This document shows, piece after piece, positions 8,354-16,511 of a stretch of 49,434 nucleotides of DNA. Within the stretch, counting starts at the first letter, position 1, and every line of letters starts with the position of its first letter. Source of the stretch: a virus. The position numbers were made by a program, and so were the translations under genes. Below the pieces are notes generated by a model. The model made no database searches, was not told the origin of the DNA, and worked only from the letters and a program-made list of their open reading frames with translations. The stretch covers positions 1-49,434 of the IMG/VR virus record IMGVR_UViG_3300036860_000167. One strand, given 5' to 3'.

Positions 8354-8772
8354 TGCGACGCATCCTCACCACCCTCGCCCTGGCCGCCACACTCACCCTC
8401 GGGGTAGCTGGCACTGCGCTGGCGGGCAGTCCCCACTTCGTTGACGGCACCCTCACCGCGACCCGCACCGGTGACACGCTCACCGTCAGCGGCAAAGAGG
8501 CGGGGTTGGGCGACGAGACGCAGATCACCGTCGAGGCGACGTCGACGGCGGCGTGTCTGAATCCGGGGCAGCAGTTCCCCCAGGCCGCGAACAAGGAATC
8601 GGTGACCGCCAGCGCCGTGGTGCCCGTGCAGAACGGGAAGGCGTACTTCTCCCTGGACCTGGTCGCGACGTTCCAGCCGTCCTGCTCCCCGCCAATGAGT
8701 GTGGTCTTCGGTGATGTCACGGTCACTGACACCACCAACGGCATCACGGCGACGATCCCTGGCACGTTCTGA
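8353..8772 (+). CDS. Secreted protein with cleavable signal peptide
   Basis: 139 residues. Start ATG 8353 overlaps the preceding stop, with GAAAGGAA before it. Residues 1-24 are a classic Sec signal: RR, hydrophobic core LTTLALAATLTLGVAG, cleavage after TALA. The mature part is a beta-rich domain (GTLTATRTGDTLTVSGKEAG in outline) with two cysteines (AACLNPG, PSCSPP) that could form a disulfide. It would leave the host cell, so it is more likely a lysogenic-conversion or surface protein than a virion part. Family unknown to me. Confidence 0.75.
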   Translation: MRRILTTLALAATLTLGVAGTALAGSPHFVDGTLTATRTGDTLTVSGKEAGLGDETQITVEATSTAACLNPGQQFPQAANKESVTASAVVPVQNGKAYFSLDLVATFQPSCSPPMSVVFGDVTVTDTTNGITATIPGTF

Positions 8773-8777
8773 GACCC

Positions 8778-9476
8778 GTGACGCCGTACTACGACGACGG
8801 GACCTGCACTATCTACTTGGGTGACTGCCGCGACGTGCTCCCCGAGTTGATCGCCGACGTGGTCATCACTGATCCGCCGTACGGGATCAATGACAGGCCA
8901 CTAGGTCCAGCCAAGGGCCGACGATTGCATTGGTCGCCAGATGGGCACCAAGTCTCGAACACCTGGCATCCAGCCTCGACCTGGGATGACGAGATCGACC
9001 CCGCTTGGCCGGCTCTGGTTTGCGTGACAGCTCCGGTGGTCGCTTGGTTCGGCCAGTGGCGTAAGCGGGAGGAAGTTGCTGCGGCGATGCCGTGGCCACT
9101 CCGAGCGGAAATCATCTGGGCTAAGGATCGCCACGTCGGCGCTCCCACGCCGCTTGCTCCTCGCGACGAGCGGATTTGGCTGTTCAGCGCGCAAGGGATC
9201 AAGCCGAGAACGTTCGAGACCACCGTTTGGGACGTTGCCGGGGTTCCTTCCTGGGCGCACAAGGACCACAAGAACGAGAAACCGATCTCGCTATTGTGTC
9301 GCCTCGCGGCATTGCTCACCGATCCTGGCCAACTGATCCTTGACCCGTTCATGGGTTCCGGCACCACGCTGCGCGCCGCGAAGGACCTCGGCCGCCGCGC
9401 GATCGGGATCGAGATCGAGGAACGCTACTGCGAGATCGCCGCCCGCCGGCTCGGCCAAGAAGTATTGGCCCTCTGA
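8778..9476 (+). CDS. DNA methyltransferase (N4-cytosine/N6-adenine, beta-class order)
   Basis: Transfers methyl from SAM to an exocyclic amino group in DNA. 232 residues. The catalytic motif DPPYG (32-36) lies N-terminal and the SAM-binding motif DPFMGSGTT (189-197) C-terminal, with EKPISLLCRLAALLTDPGQ between. No restriction endonuclease is adjacent, so protection of phage DNA from host restriction is the likely role. GTG start; six bases after the previous stop. An unusual position for such a gene, within the structural region. Confidence 0.92.
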   Translation: MTPYYDDGTCTIYLGDCRDVLPELIADVVITDPPYGINDRPLGPAKGRRLHWSPDGHQVSNTWHPASTWDDEIDPAWPALVCVTAPVVAWFGQWRKREEVAAAMPWPLRAEIIWAKDRHVGAPTPLAPRDERIWLFSAQGIKPRTFETTVWDVAGVPSWAHKDHKNEKPISLLCRLAALLTDPGQLILDPFMGSGTTLRAAKDLGRRAIGIEIEERYCEIAARRLGQEVLAL

Positions 9477-9514
9477 TCGTCACCTGCTGATTTCCACACG
9501 CAAAGGGGGCGCGT

Positions 9515-10879
9515 ATGCGTCGCCTTATTTTTGTGCTGCTGCTGGTCGCCGGGCTCGGGTTGGCGTTCGCCATCGCGGTCGCCCCCGCCGGGACCGGCTC
9601 GCTGGCTGCCCTGACCAAGCCGACCAAACGCACGACTACGACGGTGGCGGCGACCACGACCACGGCCGCCGCCACGACGACGACGCTGGCGGCAACGACC
9701 ACCACCGCAGCACCGACCACCACGATCGCGCCTACCACCACGGTGGCCGACACGACCACGACGACGGAGTTGCCGACCACCACGACCGAAGTCCCGACGA
9801 CGACTGAGCCGCCCACGACCACGACGGAGCCGCCGACCACGACCGGGGCGACCACGACCACGGTCGCGCCGACGACCACGACGACCGGCCCGCCACCGCC
9901 CCCGCCGTTGCGCTTCCCCCGACCCGCCAGCTATGCCACCGCGCCCATCTACTACGTCACTACCGCCTCGAACGTCGTCAATGTTCCAGCCGGCACTGAC
10001 GCCAACGTGAAGTGCGCCGACCCGGTCACCCATGTTCCAGCGATCATGCACAAGCGGCCGGTTATCAACGGCGGCCGGGACGTGTACGTGGTCGGCTGCG
10101 ACGTCGACGTCAACCAGACCTGGCCGAACCCCGACGACCAGAATGCTGTCGGGTTCGGTGGGCAGACCCGCCTGGTGTGGTTCGAGGGCGTCTTTGCGCA
10201 CGGCGACTTCATCAACGACGGGCTCAAGGGTTGTGCGGGAGCAGCACGTTGGGTCGCGCAGAACGACCGGATCGGCCCGCTGCACGGCTCGCAGTCCGGC
10301 TACCACTCCGATGTGTTCCAGCCTTACTGTGGGTTCACTGACCCAGCGCCAAGCGATCCGTCCATCGGTGGATTCGATATCGACAACGTCACCGGTATGG
10401 GCGAGTTCCAGTGCCTGATGGTCAAGTCGGACAGCTCGACCTACATGTGGAACGAGACCAACATCGGTCGGCTCGACTGCCATGACACCCAGGCCCCCGG
10501 CAGTGACACGACCGCGCGGCTGCTGAACCTCGTCACCAACGGCACCATCCGCGGGCCGATCCACTACAGCCACTTCGGCTCCGACGAGTTCTTCATCGAG
10601 CCAAGGCCCAACACCCTCACCGATCAGAACGCCGGCAACGTCGACCTGAAGAACTCGATCGCCCCGGCCGCATGCTTTGTGATCGCCGGCACTGTGGCGA
10701 GCCCGACGCAGGTCGCCACACCCATTTCACCTGCCGGGAGTTGCCTCCCATCCGACACGACGCTCGTGTCTGACGGTCATGTCAGGGAGATGCAGCAGCA
10801 GGAAGCCATCCCGAACACGGGCTGGTTCGAGTACGTCCCAGCCTCCGGGAACGTCGGGCTGGGCTACGTCCTGCCATAG
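9515..10879 (+). CDS. Secreted Thr-rich stalk protein with beta-helix-like domain
   Basis: 454 residues. AAAGGGGG precedes ATG 9515. Residues 1-30 are a signal peptide or anchor (RRLIFVLLLVAGLGLAFAIAV). Residues 40-124 are a low-complexity linker of TTT runs broken by A, V, P and E, followed by a poly-Pro run: a mucin-like stalk. The C-terminal 320 residues (from about 133) have repeating short strands (NGGRDVYVVGCDVDVNQ, RLVWFEGVFAHGD, ARWVAQNDRIG) suggestive of a right-handed beta-helix, with several cysteines. It is probably displayed or released outside the host and is a plausible O-glycosylation target for the enzyme at 6416. Function not known. Confidence 0.75.
   Translation: MRRLIFVLLLVAGLGLAFAIAVAPAGTGSLAALTKPTKRTTTTVAATTTTAAATTTTLAATTTTAAPTTTIAPTTTVADTTTTTELPTTTTEVPTTTEPPTTTTEPPTTTGATTTTVAPTTTTTGPPPPPPLRFPRPASYATAPIYYVTTASNVVNVPAGTDANVKCADPVTHVPAIMHKRPVINGGRDVYVVGCDVDVNQTWPNPDDQNAVGFGGQTRLVWFEGVFAHGDFINDGLKGCAGAARWVAQNDRIGPLHGSQSGYHSDVFQPYCGFTDPAPSDPSIGGFDIDNVTGMGEFQCLMVKSDSSTYMWNETNIGRLDCHDTQAPGSDTTARLLNLVTNGTIRGPIHYSHFGSDEFFIEPRPNTLTDQNAGNVDLKNSIAPAACFVIAGTVASPTQVATPISPAGSCLPSDTTLVSDGHVREMQQQEAIPNTGWFEYVPASGNVGLGYVLP
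9632..9886 (+). repeat. Thr-codon microsatellite encoding the stalk
   Basis: About 255 bases made mostly of ACC and ACG codons in runs of three to five, interspersed with GCC/GCG, CCG and GAG. It codes for residues 40-124 of the secreted protein and is the most repetitive stretch of the window, prone to length change. Confidence 0.8.
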
Positions 10880-10885
10880 CGTGGA

Positions 10886-10928
10886 GCCCTGGCGGGCGAC
10901 GCCGGTTGAGACCGCCGCCCGCCAGGGC
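10886..10928. terminator. Bidirectional hairpin between convergent genes
   Basis: A perfect 13-bp stem: GCCCTGGCGGGCG (10886-10898) with CGCCCGCCAGGGC (10916-10928), loop 17 bases. It lies between the rightward stalk-protein gene and the leftward gene ending at 10940, where a terminator serving both strands is expected. Confidence 0.8.
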
Positions 10929-10939
10929 CGCCTTGGAGG

Positions 10940-11185
10940 CTACGGGGTGATGATGGCGGGGACCAGCTCATGCTGGGTGGTCCCGGTGGGGCAGTTCCCC
11001 TGGCTCTTGTCGAGCGCGTAGATCGTCTTGTACGGCTGCGGCTGGTTGGCGGTGCAGACGTAGAACGTGTGGGACGGGTCGGGGCTGGAGGGGGTCGCGT
11101 CGGGGATGTCGGCCAGGGCTGTCCCGCCGAGGGCGAGGATCGCGCCGGCCAGCACGCCCAGCAGTGGGCCGCGTAGCTTCCGCAC
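10940..11185 (-). CDS. Antisense secreted small protein
   Basis: 81 residues from a GTG at 11185, with AAGGA 8 bases upstream. A signal peptide (MRKLRGPLLGVLAGAILALGG, cleavage after TALA, residue 25) precedes a 56-residue mature domain with two cysteines (FYVCTANQ, GNCPTGTT). The mature part resembles the short secreted actinobacterial domain with Cys-x(15-20)-Cys and a Thr/Gln-rich end, but I cannot name a family. It is a lone leftward gene inside the rightward structural block, flanked by the hairpin at 10886, which suggests an independently expressed cargo gene. Confidence 0.75.
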   Translation of the reverse strand: MRKLRGPLLGVLAGAILALGGTALADIPDATPSSPDPSHTFYVCTANQPQPYKTIYALDKSQGNCPTGTTQHELVPAIITP

Positions 11186-11244
11186 GTCAGTGTCCTTCCT
11201 GTCGAGGATTGATCGGTTCCGTCGTACCCCGGGAGGGGTTGGGT

Positions 11245-13338
11245 ATGCCGCTGTCGCTTGACACGATCCAGGTGCAGCCGTCCAACTCCGGCAGCTTCAC
11301 CGGAGCGTCGGGTAGCGCGACCCTGCCCAATGGCACTGCTGCCGGGTCGACGGTGCTGATCGTCGTCTCCACGAACTCGGTGCTAATGAGCTCGCCCGGG
11401 TTCACTGACGATTCCGGGTCGCAGAGCGGCAACTCGCGGGTGTTCATCCTCGGCAAGTCGAACGTGGGCGCCGGGGAGACCTCGTGGGCGCTGACCGCCA
11501 GCGCTGGCACGTTCAGCCGCTGGACCGTCTATGAGCTGGCCGGCCTGGACCCTGTCGCTCGGGTCGATGTGAAGAAGACCTCCACCACCGCCACCACGTC
11601 TGGGACCAGCGCGTCGACGGGGACGCTGCCCCGCTCCACCGCCTACGACGTGCTGGTGGTGGCCGCCCATGCCAGCTACAACTCGGTCTCGACGGCCCCG
11701 ACGACCTTCTTCGCCCACACCAACGGGTTCACGGAGGTGGATGAGGGGTCAGCCGACGATGGGGTGAGCAAGGCGGTCAACCTGTCGGTGGCGATGAAAA
11801 CCACCGAGGTGCTGGACACGTTCGAGTGTGCCGCGACCGCCTCGGCCACGTTGACGGGGACCAGCTCGGCCAGCGCGACGATCGTGTGCTACGCCGCGGA
11901 GGGTGCCAAGCGGGAGCCGAACATTGCGCACTTCTGGGGGTTCTTCCCAGGCGTGTCGTCGACACCGGCGGGCCTTGGCGTCGGCAACGCCAGCTCCCGC
12001 TATTTCGAGACGGTGGTCGGTGTCCCGGCGATCACCGCTGACGGGTTGCAGCTGACCGGGGCGGCGTCGGCGCAGAATGTGGCTGCCGCGTCGATCACCA
12101 CCGCGTTGCAGGCCGCGAAGGCGCATGTGGGCTGGATCCGGTTCCGGCTCGACTCGCTGTCGGGGGACCTGGAACTGGGGACGCTGACCGACAGCGGCGG
12201 TGCCAGCACCGTCGTCCGCTACGTGTCGGCGAGCCAGAAGATCGGGGTGAAGGTCGGCACCGGCACCGAGGTTGTGTCGGATGCCACGGTGACGACCGGG
12301 GTGTTGTACACCCTTGACGTGCGGGCGATGGGGACCACGACCGCACGGACGGTCGACTGGCAGCTGGACTATGGTGCCGGCCCGGTCGTCCAGACCCAGG
12401 CGACCTTCACTGCCGGGGCGATCCTCGGGTCGCTGGTCCCGGTGCTTGGCTGGTCGGCCGCGCAGACCGGGACGGTCACCTACGCGAGACCTGCGCTGTT
12501 CTCGATTATCGCGGGGCACTACCCGCTCGGGGCAAGCGACTGGACGAGTGCGTTCCTGAAGGTCGACCCGGCCGGGACCCTCACTATCTCGGGAACCAGC
12601 ACCAACTTCGCGCTGATGGCCAGCAACGCCACCGGTGGGGCGTGGAACGCGACCACCGCCCGCGACTCGATCGACGAGGTCCCCCCAACGGTCGGCGCAA
12701 GCGCTGACGGGTTCTGCCAGGTCACCGCCGCCGTCACCGACTACGTTGAGATCCCGATGGAGACCTGGCAGGCCGCCCCCACCGGCAATATCCGGGCGGT
12801 GCGGATGTGCGTGTGCGGGTGGGCCGCCGCCGCGACCGCCGCGACGATCGGGTTCCGCGGCTGGGAAGGATCAGCCGAGACGACCCTCCTCGCCGCCACC
12901 GACACCAACTTCGACAACACCTCCACCCCCGCGTGGGTATGCCAGATGTACCGGCCCGCGAACGGGTGGACACAGGCAAAACTGGATGCGCTTGCGTTCC
13001 GGGTCGGGTTCTCCGACGACGCCACCCCCGACATCGGCATCCACGCGATCTACGCGGAAGTCGCCGTGCAGACCACCACTACCCAAGCCATGTTCGGGAC
13101 GAGTGGGGATGTGACGGTGAGCGCGGCCTATGACGTGGTGACCGGTGGGGTCAGCGGCCTAGCCACCGCCACCCCGGCGGAGCGGGGCATCACACTGCAT
13201 TACGAGATCAACACCAGCCCGACGGATGTGGCCGTGGGCGCCGCCTCGTCCGACACACGAACCATCGACGCGCCGGACCATCCGACCACCAACTACGTGG
13301 CGATCTACCCCGACCCTGAGCCGGGCTCGGTCACCTAG
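11245..13338 (+). CDS. Large Ala/Thr/Gly-rich virion-type protein
   Basis: 697 residues; start ATG 11245 follows GGGAGG at good spacing, and no signal peptide is seen. Composition (Ala, Thr, Ser, Gly, Val) and short alternating strands suggest a string of beta domains: an N-terminal one (MPLSLDTIQVQPSNSGSFTG in outline, ending at ATIVCYAAEG, residue 240), a lectin/LamG-like middle with VGWIRFRLDSLSGDLELG and TLDVRAM, and a C-terminal part with WQLDYGAG and FRVGFSDD. Likely a surface appendage, decoration or adhesin. Its location before the connectors is odd for a tail fibre. The stop overlaps that of the antisense gene at 13335. Confidence 0.75.
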   Translation: MPLSLDTIQVQPSNSGSFTGASGSATLPNGTAAGSTVLIVVSTNSVLMSSPGFTDDSGSQSGNSRVFILGKSNVGAGETSWALTASAGTFSRWTVYELAGLDPVARVDVKKTSTTATTSGTSASTGTLPRSTAYDVLVVAAHASYNSVSTAPTTFFAHTNGFTEVDEGSADDGVSKAVNLSVAMKTTEVLDTFECAATASATLTGTSSASATIVCYAAEGAKREPNIAHFWGFFPGVSSTPAGLGVGNASSRYFETVVGVPAITADGLQLTGAASAQNVAAASITTALQAAKAHVGWIRFRLDSLSGDLELGTLTDSGGASTVVRYVSASQKIGVKVGTGTEVVSDATVTTGVLYTLDVRAMGTTTARTVDWQLDYGAGPVVQTQATFTAGAILGSLVPVLGWSAAQTGTVTYARPALFSIIAGHYPLGASDWTSAFLKVDPAGTLTISGTSTNFALMASNATGGAWNATTARDSIDEVPPTVGASADGFCQVTAAVTDYVEIPMETWQAAPTGNIRAVRMCVCGWAAAATAATIGFRGWEGSAETTLLAATDTNFDNTSTPAWVCQMYRPANGWTQAKLDALAFRVGFSDDATPDIGIHAIYAEVAVQTTTTQAMFGTSGDVTVSAAYDVVTGGVSGLATATPAERGITLHYEINTSPTDVAVGAASSDTRTIDAPDHPTTNYVAIYPDPEPGSVT

Positions 13339-13508
13339 CCAGGATTGGCAGCGACCCACTCGCGGGCCAGCCGCCACGGGCACGTCTGCTCATGGGATTG
13401 AGGTGGGTCTAGCCGGCCAACGTCCGCGCGGCAGAACAGGCACCAAAGATCGGGGCCAATCGGCGGGTCTTCCTCGGCCAGCATCCGAACGATCTGCTCA
13501 GAGTCCAT
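13335..13508 (-). CDS. Antisense 57-residue zinc-type protein, paralog of the 72-residue protein at 33294
   Basis: Opens MDSEQIVRMLAEEDPP, has a CLFC pair, a histidine and then CPWRLAREWV, ending AANPG. The protein at 33294-33512 opens MTAEQIVRALTAADAP, has CLLC, HKPGCPWRLAREWVEQHP. The shared start, CxxC, His-x(3-4)-C and CPWRLAREWV make a gene much more likely than a chance antisense ORF. Probably a Zn-binding small protein. It fills the 180-base gap between two rightward genes and its stop overlaps the stop of the upstream gene. No good ribosome binding site is visible. Confidence 0.65.
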   Translation of the reverse strand: MDSEQIVRMLAEEDPPIGPDLWCLFCRADVGRLDPPQSHEQTCPWRLAREWVAANPG

Positions 13509-13519
13509 GTGAGGAGTGT

Positions 13520-14233
13520 ATGCCGCCTACTGTCGTGGCCGTGGGTGCGGTCGCCTCTAGCGTCTCGGCGATCACCCCGCCTGCGCCCGCTGGGACCATC
13601 GCCGATGATATCTGGGTCACCGTCGCGGAGTGTGAGGGGGTCACCGCCCCCGGCGCGTACACCCTCCCATCCGGGTGGGCGCACATCACCGGGAGTCCGG
13701 TGCAGGAAGGGACGAACACGAGGCTGTGGGTGATCTGGCGTCGCTACGACGGCGTGTTCACCGCTCCCAGCCTCGGGGACGCGGGGGATCACAACGTCGG
13801 CCGGATGATCGCGATCCGTGGTTGCCCGACCGCTGGGAACCCGTGGGATGTTGCCGCTTCAGCGGTCGAGGCGACTTCGGACGCGAGCGCGACGTGGCCG
13901 GGCGTGACGACAACAGTGGACGACTGCCTGATCCTGGAGATCATCTCGACCGGCGCGGACATCGCCACCGCGCAGCTGACCACGCTGACCAACGGTAACT
14001 ACAGCTCCATCACCAAGCAGATGGACAACTGGGTGATCACCGGGAACGGCGGCGGCGTCGGAATGTTCTCAGGGATCAAGGCGACCGCCGGCGCGACCGG
14101 CCAGTCGACCGCGACCATCACCACCGCCTCATCCAAAGCGCTCATGACCCTGGCGATGCGGCCCGTGCCAGCCGACATGTCGTGGTGGCGACGGCCGGGA
14201 CAGCGACCCAGGGTCGCCCGATGGGGACTGTAG
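13520..14233 (+). CDS. Virion-type beta protein
   Basis: 237 residues; GAGGAG lies just before ATG 13520. The domain (VAVGAVASSVSAITPPAPAG, WVTVAECEG, LPSGWAHITGSP, LWVIWRRYDG, VDDCLILEIISTG) resembles in order and spacing the N-terminal domain of the protein at 11245, so both may come from one domain family. The C-terminus is basic (SWWRRPGQRPRVARWGL). Probably a structural or surface protein; unnamed family. Confidence 0.75.
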   Translation: MPPTVVAVGAVASSVSAITPPAPAGTIADDIWVTVAECEGVTAPGAYTLPSGWAHITGSPVQEGTNTRLWVIWRRYDGVFTAPSLGDAGDHNVGRMIAIRGCPTAGNPWDVAASAVEATSDASATWPGVTTTVDDCLILEIISTGADIATAQLTTLTNGNYSSITKQMDNWVITGNGGGVGMFSGIKATAGATGQSTATITTASSKALMTLAMRPVPADMSWWRRPGQRPRVARWGL

Positions 14234-14243
14234 GAGGCATGAC

Positions 14244-14714
14244 GTGACCAGACGGTTCGCCGCAATCTGGAACTCGGTCTCACTGACCGCGGCCACCGCC
14301 AAGACGATCCTCGAGTTACCGACGATCGCCAACGTGCCGATCCTCATCGACGAGATATTCATCGGCTCCTCCGCATCGGCGGCGGGGAACATGAGCATCG
14401 AGCTTGGTGTGTTCACCACCACCGGGACCGGCACGGCGCTCACCCCACAGCCGTGGGGATCCGACCAGGGCGCCTCCAAGCTGACCACCGGGAAGATCGC
14501 CGACTCGGCCGAGCCGACCGGGTTCACTCAAGGCACCCTTGGCGGCACGATCCGTCCGGCGATCAACATTCCGCTGCCCGGCTACTTCGCCTATCAGGCG
14601 GTGCCAGGCAAGGAGTACTACGTCATCGACACGCCGATCAACTTCGCCGTGCGGCTGACCTCCTCGATCACCAACACCACGTTCGGGTGGATCGCTTGGA
14701 CTGAAAGGGCCTGA
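14244..14714 (+). CDS. Virion-type protein
   Basis: 156 residues from GTG 14244 with AGGAGG at 14232-14237. The sequence (FAAIWNSVSLTAATAKTILEL, IDEIFIGSSASAAGNMSIELGV, FGWIAWTERA) is compatible with a single jelly-roll-like domain: alternating strands, no signal peptide, no cysteine. It is in the same run as the proteins on either side and is probably a component of the same appendage or capsid decoration. Confidence 0.7.
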   Translation: MTRRFAAIWNSVSLTAATAKTILELPTIANVPILIDEIFIGSSASAAGNMSIELGVFTTTGTGTALTPQPWGSDQGASKLTTGKIADSAEPTGFTQGTLGGTIRPAINIPLPGYFAYQAVPGKEYYVIDTPINFAVRLTSSITNTTFGWIAWTERA

Positions 14715-14717
14715 CCG

Positions 14718-16370
14718 GTGCCGCTGCCCGGCTGGCGGCGGATCCCGCACCGCCAGATCGCCTGGCGGCCGCAGCCGGCCGTCGTCACCCCGCCGGTCAC
14801 GGTCGCCAACACGCTGGAAGGTGGCACCGACGGGGTCACCGTCACCACCGGCAACTCCGGCGGCGCCAGCGGCGACATCTTCCAGTCCGTCCAGACCGGC
14901 ACCGGCGCGACCAACGCGTTCTCGGCCACCCACACCCGCGGCACGATGGCGGTCATGTTCGCCACCGGCGGGACCGCAGCAACCCCAGCCGACGGGTGGA
15001 CAACCGCCATCGGCACCCAGACCGAGATCTGGTACCGCTGCTACATCTACTTCACCGCCAACCCGGCCGCCGCCCACCGCATTCTGCACGTCCACTCCGG
15101 CGCGTCGCAGCGATGCAGCGTCGAGCTGGAGACCACCGGGTTGCTGCAGATGCTCGACTCGTCCGGCAGCACGCTGCCCGCAGACCGCACCACCACTGCG
15201 ATCGCGTTGAACGCGTGGAACCGGGTCGAATTCCACGCCATCCTGTCGGCCACGGTCGGCCAATACGAGCTCCGCCTCTACAAGACCAACCCTGACGCGG
15301 CCATCGCCAGCTACGACGAGCAGGTCTCCTCGGCGGCCAACAAGAACCTCGGTGGGGCTGGGGACACCTACAGGTTCGGGGTTACCGGGAGCCCCGTCGC
15401 CAATGTGGTGGCGTGGTGGGCTGACGACCTATCGGTGTCCACGGCAGGGTGGATCGGCCCGAGCGCTGGCGGCCCGGCGACCATCACCGCCGACGCGACA
15501 GTGGCCGCCACCGCCACGATCGCCGCAGCCGGGCTCGCCATCACCGCAGGCGCAGGGACGATCCCCGCCACCGCCACGATCGCGGCCGCCGGGACCGTCA
15601 TCCAGCCGGCCACCGGCACCATCAGCGCAACGGCGACCATCGCCGCAGCAGCCACCGTCATCCAACCTGCGGTCGCGACGATCCCGGCGACCGGCACCAT
15701 CGCGGCCGCTGGCATCGTCATCCAACCCGCGACGGGCACCATCACAGCCACGGCGACCATCGCTGCGGATGGGACGGTCGTCCCGGCTGGCCCGGCAACG
15801 ATCCTCGCGGTCGGCTCAATTCCAGCTACCGCAACGATCAGCGCCGCCGGGACCGTCATCCAGCCGGCCACCGCCAATATCGCGGCGACCGCAACGATCG
15901 CCGCCGCCGGTACCCAGATCCAACCCGGCACCGCCACGGTCAGCGCCGCCGCAACGATCCAGGCGGCCGGGCTGCGAATCGCGGTTGCCACTGGGCAGAT
16001 CACCGCGACTGGAACGATCGCTGGGACCGGCCTGCGGATCGTCCTGGCCACCGCGACGATCAGCGCAACTGCGACCATCGTTGGCTCGCCTGTTGAGGTC
16101 CAACAGGCCATCGGCACTATCCCGGCGACCGGCACCATCGCCGCGACCGGGGTGACGTTCAAGTACGTCCCTGCGGTCGCGACGATCCCCGCCACCGCCA
16201 CCGTCGCGGCGGTCGGCAGTGTCGAGGTGCCCCCACCCGTCCCACCCCCCCGCTGGGTCGAAGGCGCGACCTCGGCCACCACCCTGGTCGACGCAGTGTC
16301 CAGCAGCAGCGGGCAGATCGAAGGGGCCATGGCCGGAGCGGGGCTCGTCGAAGGATCAAGCAGCCTCTGA
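14718..16370 (+). CDS. LamG-like protein with about twelve 20-residue repeats
   Basis: 550 residues from GTG 14718. Residues 30-245 look like a concanavalin/LamG-type sheet domain (TEIWYRCYIYFTANP, RILHVHSG, WNRVEFHAILSA, ELRLYKTN, WWADDLSV). Residues 252-504 are about twelve copies of a 20-residue unit with consensus GTIPATATIAAAGTVIQPAT, beta-solenoid-like in pattern. A short C-terminal part repeats EGA/VEG (WVEGATSA, QIEGAMAG, LVEGSSS). Carbohydrate binding plus a repetitive shaft would fit a virion fibre or a capsid-attached adhesin. Confidence 0.8.
   Translation: MPLPGWRRIPHRQIAWRPQPAVVTPPVTVANTLEGGTDGVTVTTGNSGGASGDIFQSVQTGTGATNAFSATHTRGTMAVMFATGGTAATPADGWTTAIGTQTEIWYRCYIYFTANPAAAHRILHVHSGASQRCSVELETTGLLQMLDSSGSTLPADRTTTAIALNAWNRVEFHAILSATVGQYELRLYKTNPDAAIASYDEQVSSAANKNLGGAGDTYRFGVTGSPVANVVAWWADDLSVSTAGWIGPSAGGPATITADATVAATATIAAAGLAITAGAGTIPATATIAAAGTVIQPATGTISATATIAAAATVIQPAVATIPATGTIAAAGIVIQPATGTITATATIAADGTVVPAGPATILAVGSIPATATISAAGTVIQPATANIAATATIAAAGTQIQPGTATVSAAATIQAAGLRIAVATGQITATGTIAGTGLRIVLATATISATATIVGSPVEVQQAIGTIPATGTIAATGVTFKYVPAVATIPATATVAAVGSVEVPPPVPPPRWVEGATSATTLVDAVSSSSGQIEGAMAGAGLVEGSSSL
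15471..16229 (+). repeat. Tandem 60-bp coding repeats
   Basis: About twelve degenerate units of around 60 bp encode the 20-residue repeat. The most conserved stretches are the ACSGCSACSATC-type codons for ATATI and GTCATCCA for VIQ; units in the middle (15590-15770 and 15840-15920) are closest to each other. Divergence rises toward the 3' end. Confidence 0.85.
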
Positions 16371-16382
16371 ACGGGAGCATCC

Positions 16383-16511
16383 ATGAGCGAAACCGAAGCC
16401 GAGCCCACCGCCAAGATCGAAATCGGCGCCAACGCTGAAGTCATCCCGGCCGCACAGGTCCAGGCCGAAAAGGAAGCCGAAAAGGAAGCGGAAGAGGAGG
16501 AGTCCGAGTGA
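16383..16511 (+). CDS. Short acidic protein
   Basis: 42 residues, MSETEAEPTAKIEIGANAEV in its first half and a Lys/Glu-rich end (AEKEAEKEAEEEESE). GGGAG precedes the ATG and the stop overlaps the next GTG (GTGA), so it is embedded in the operon. Highly acidic, probably helical. Function unknown. Confidence 0.65.
   Translation: MSETEAEPTAKIEIGANAEVIPAAQVQAEKEAEKEAEEEESE

Noticed and set aside
9632-9886. Possible CRISPR or regulatory repeat array
   Set aside because: The repeats are short codon runs for threonine without spacers of constant length and lie in frame in a secreted protein.
11164-11244. Upstream extension of the large virion protein by 27 codons
   Set aside because: The extension lacks a ribosome binding site and overlaps the signal peptide of the antisense gene; ATG 11245 has GGGAGG at proper distance.
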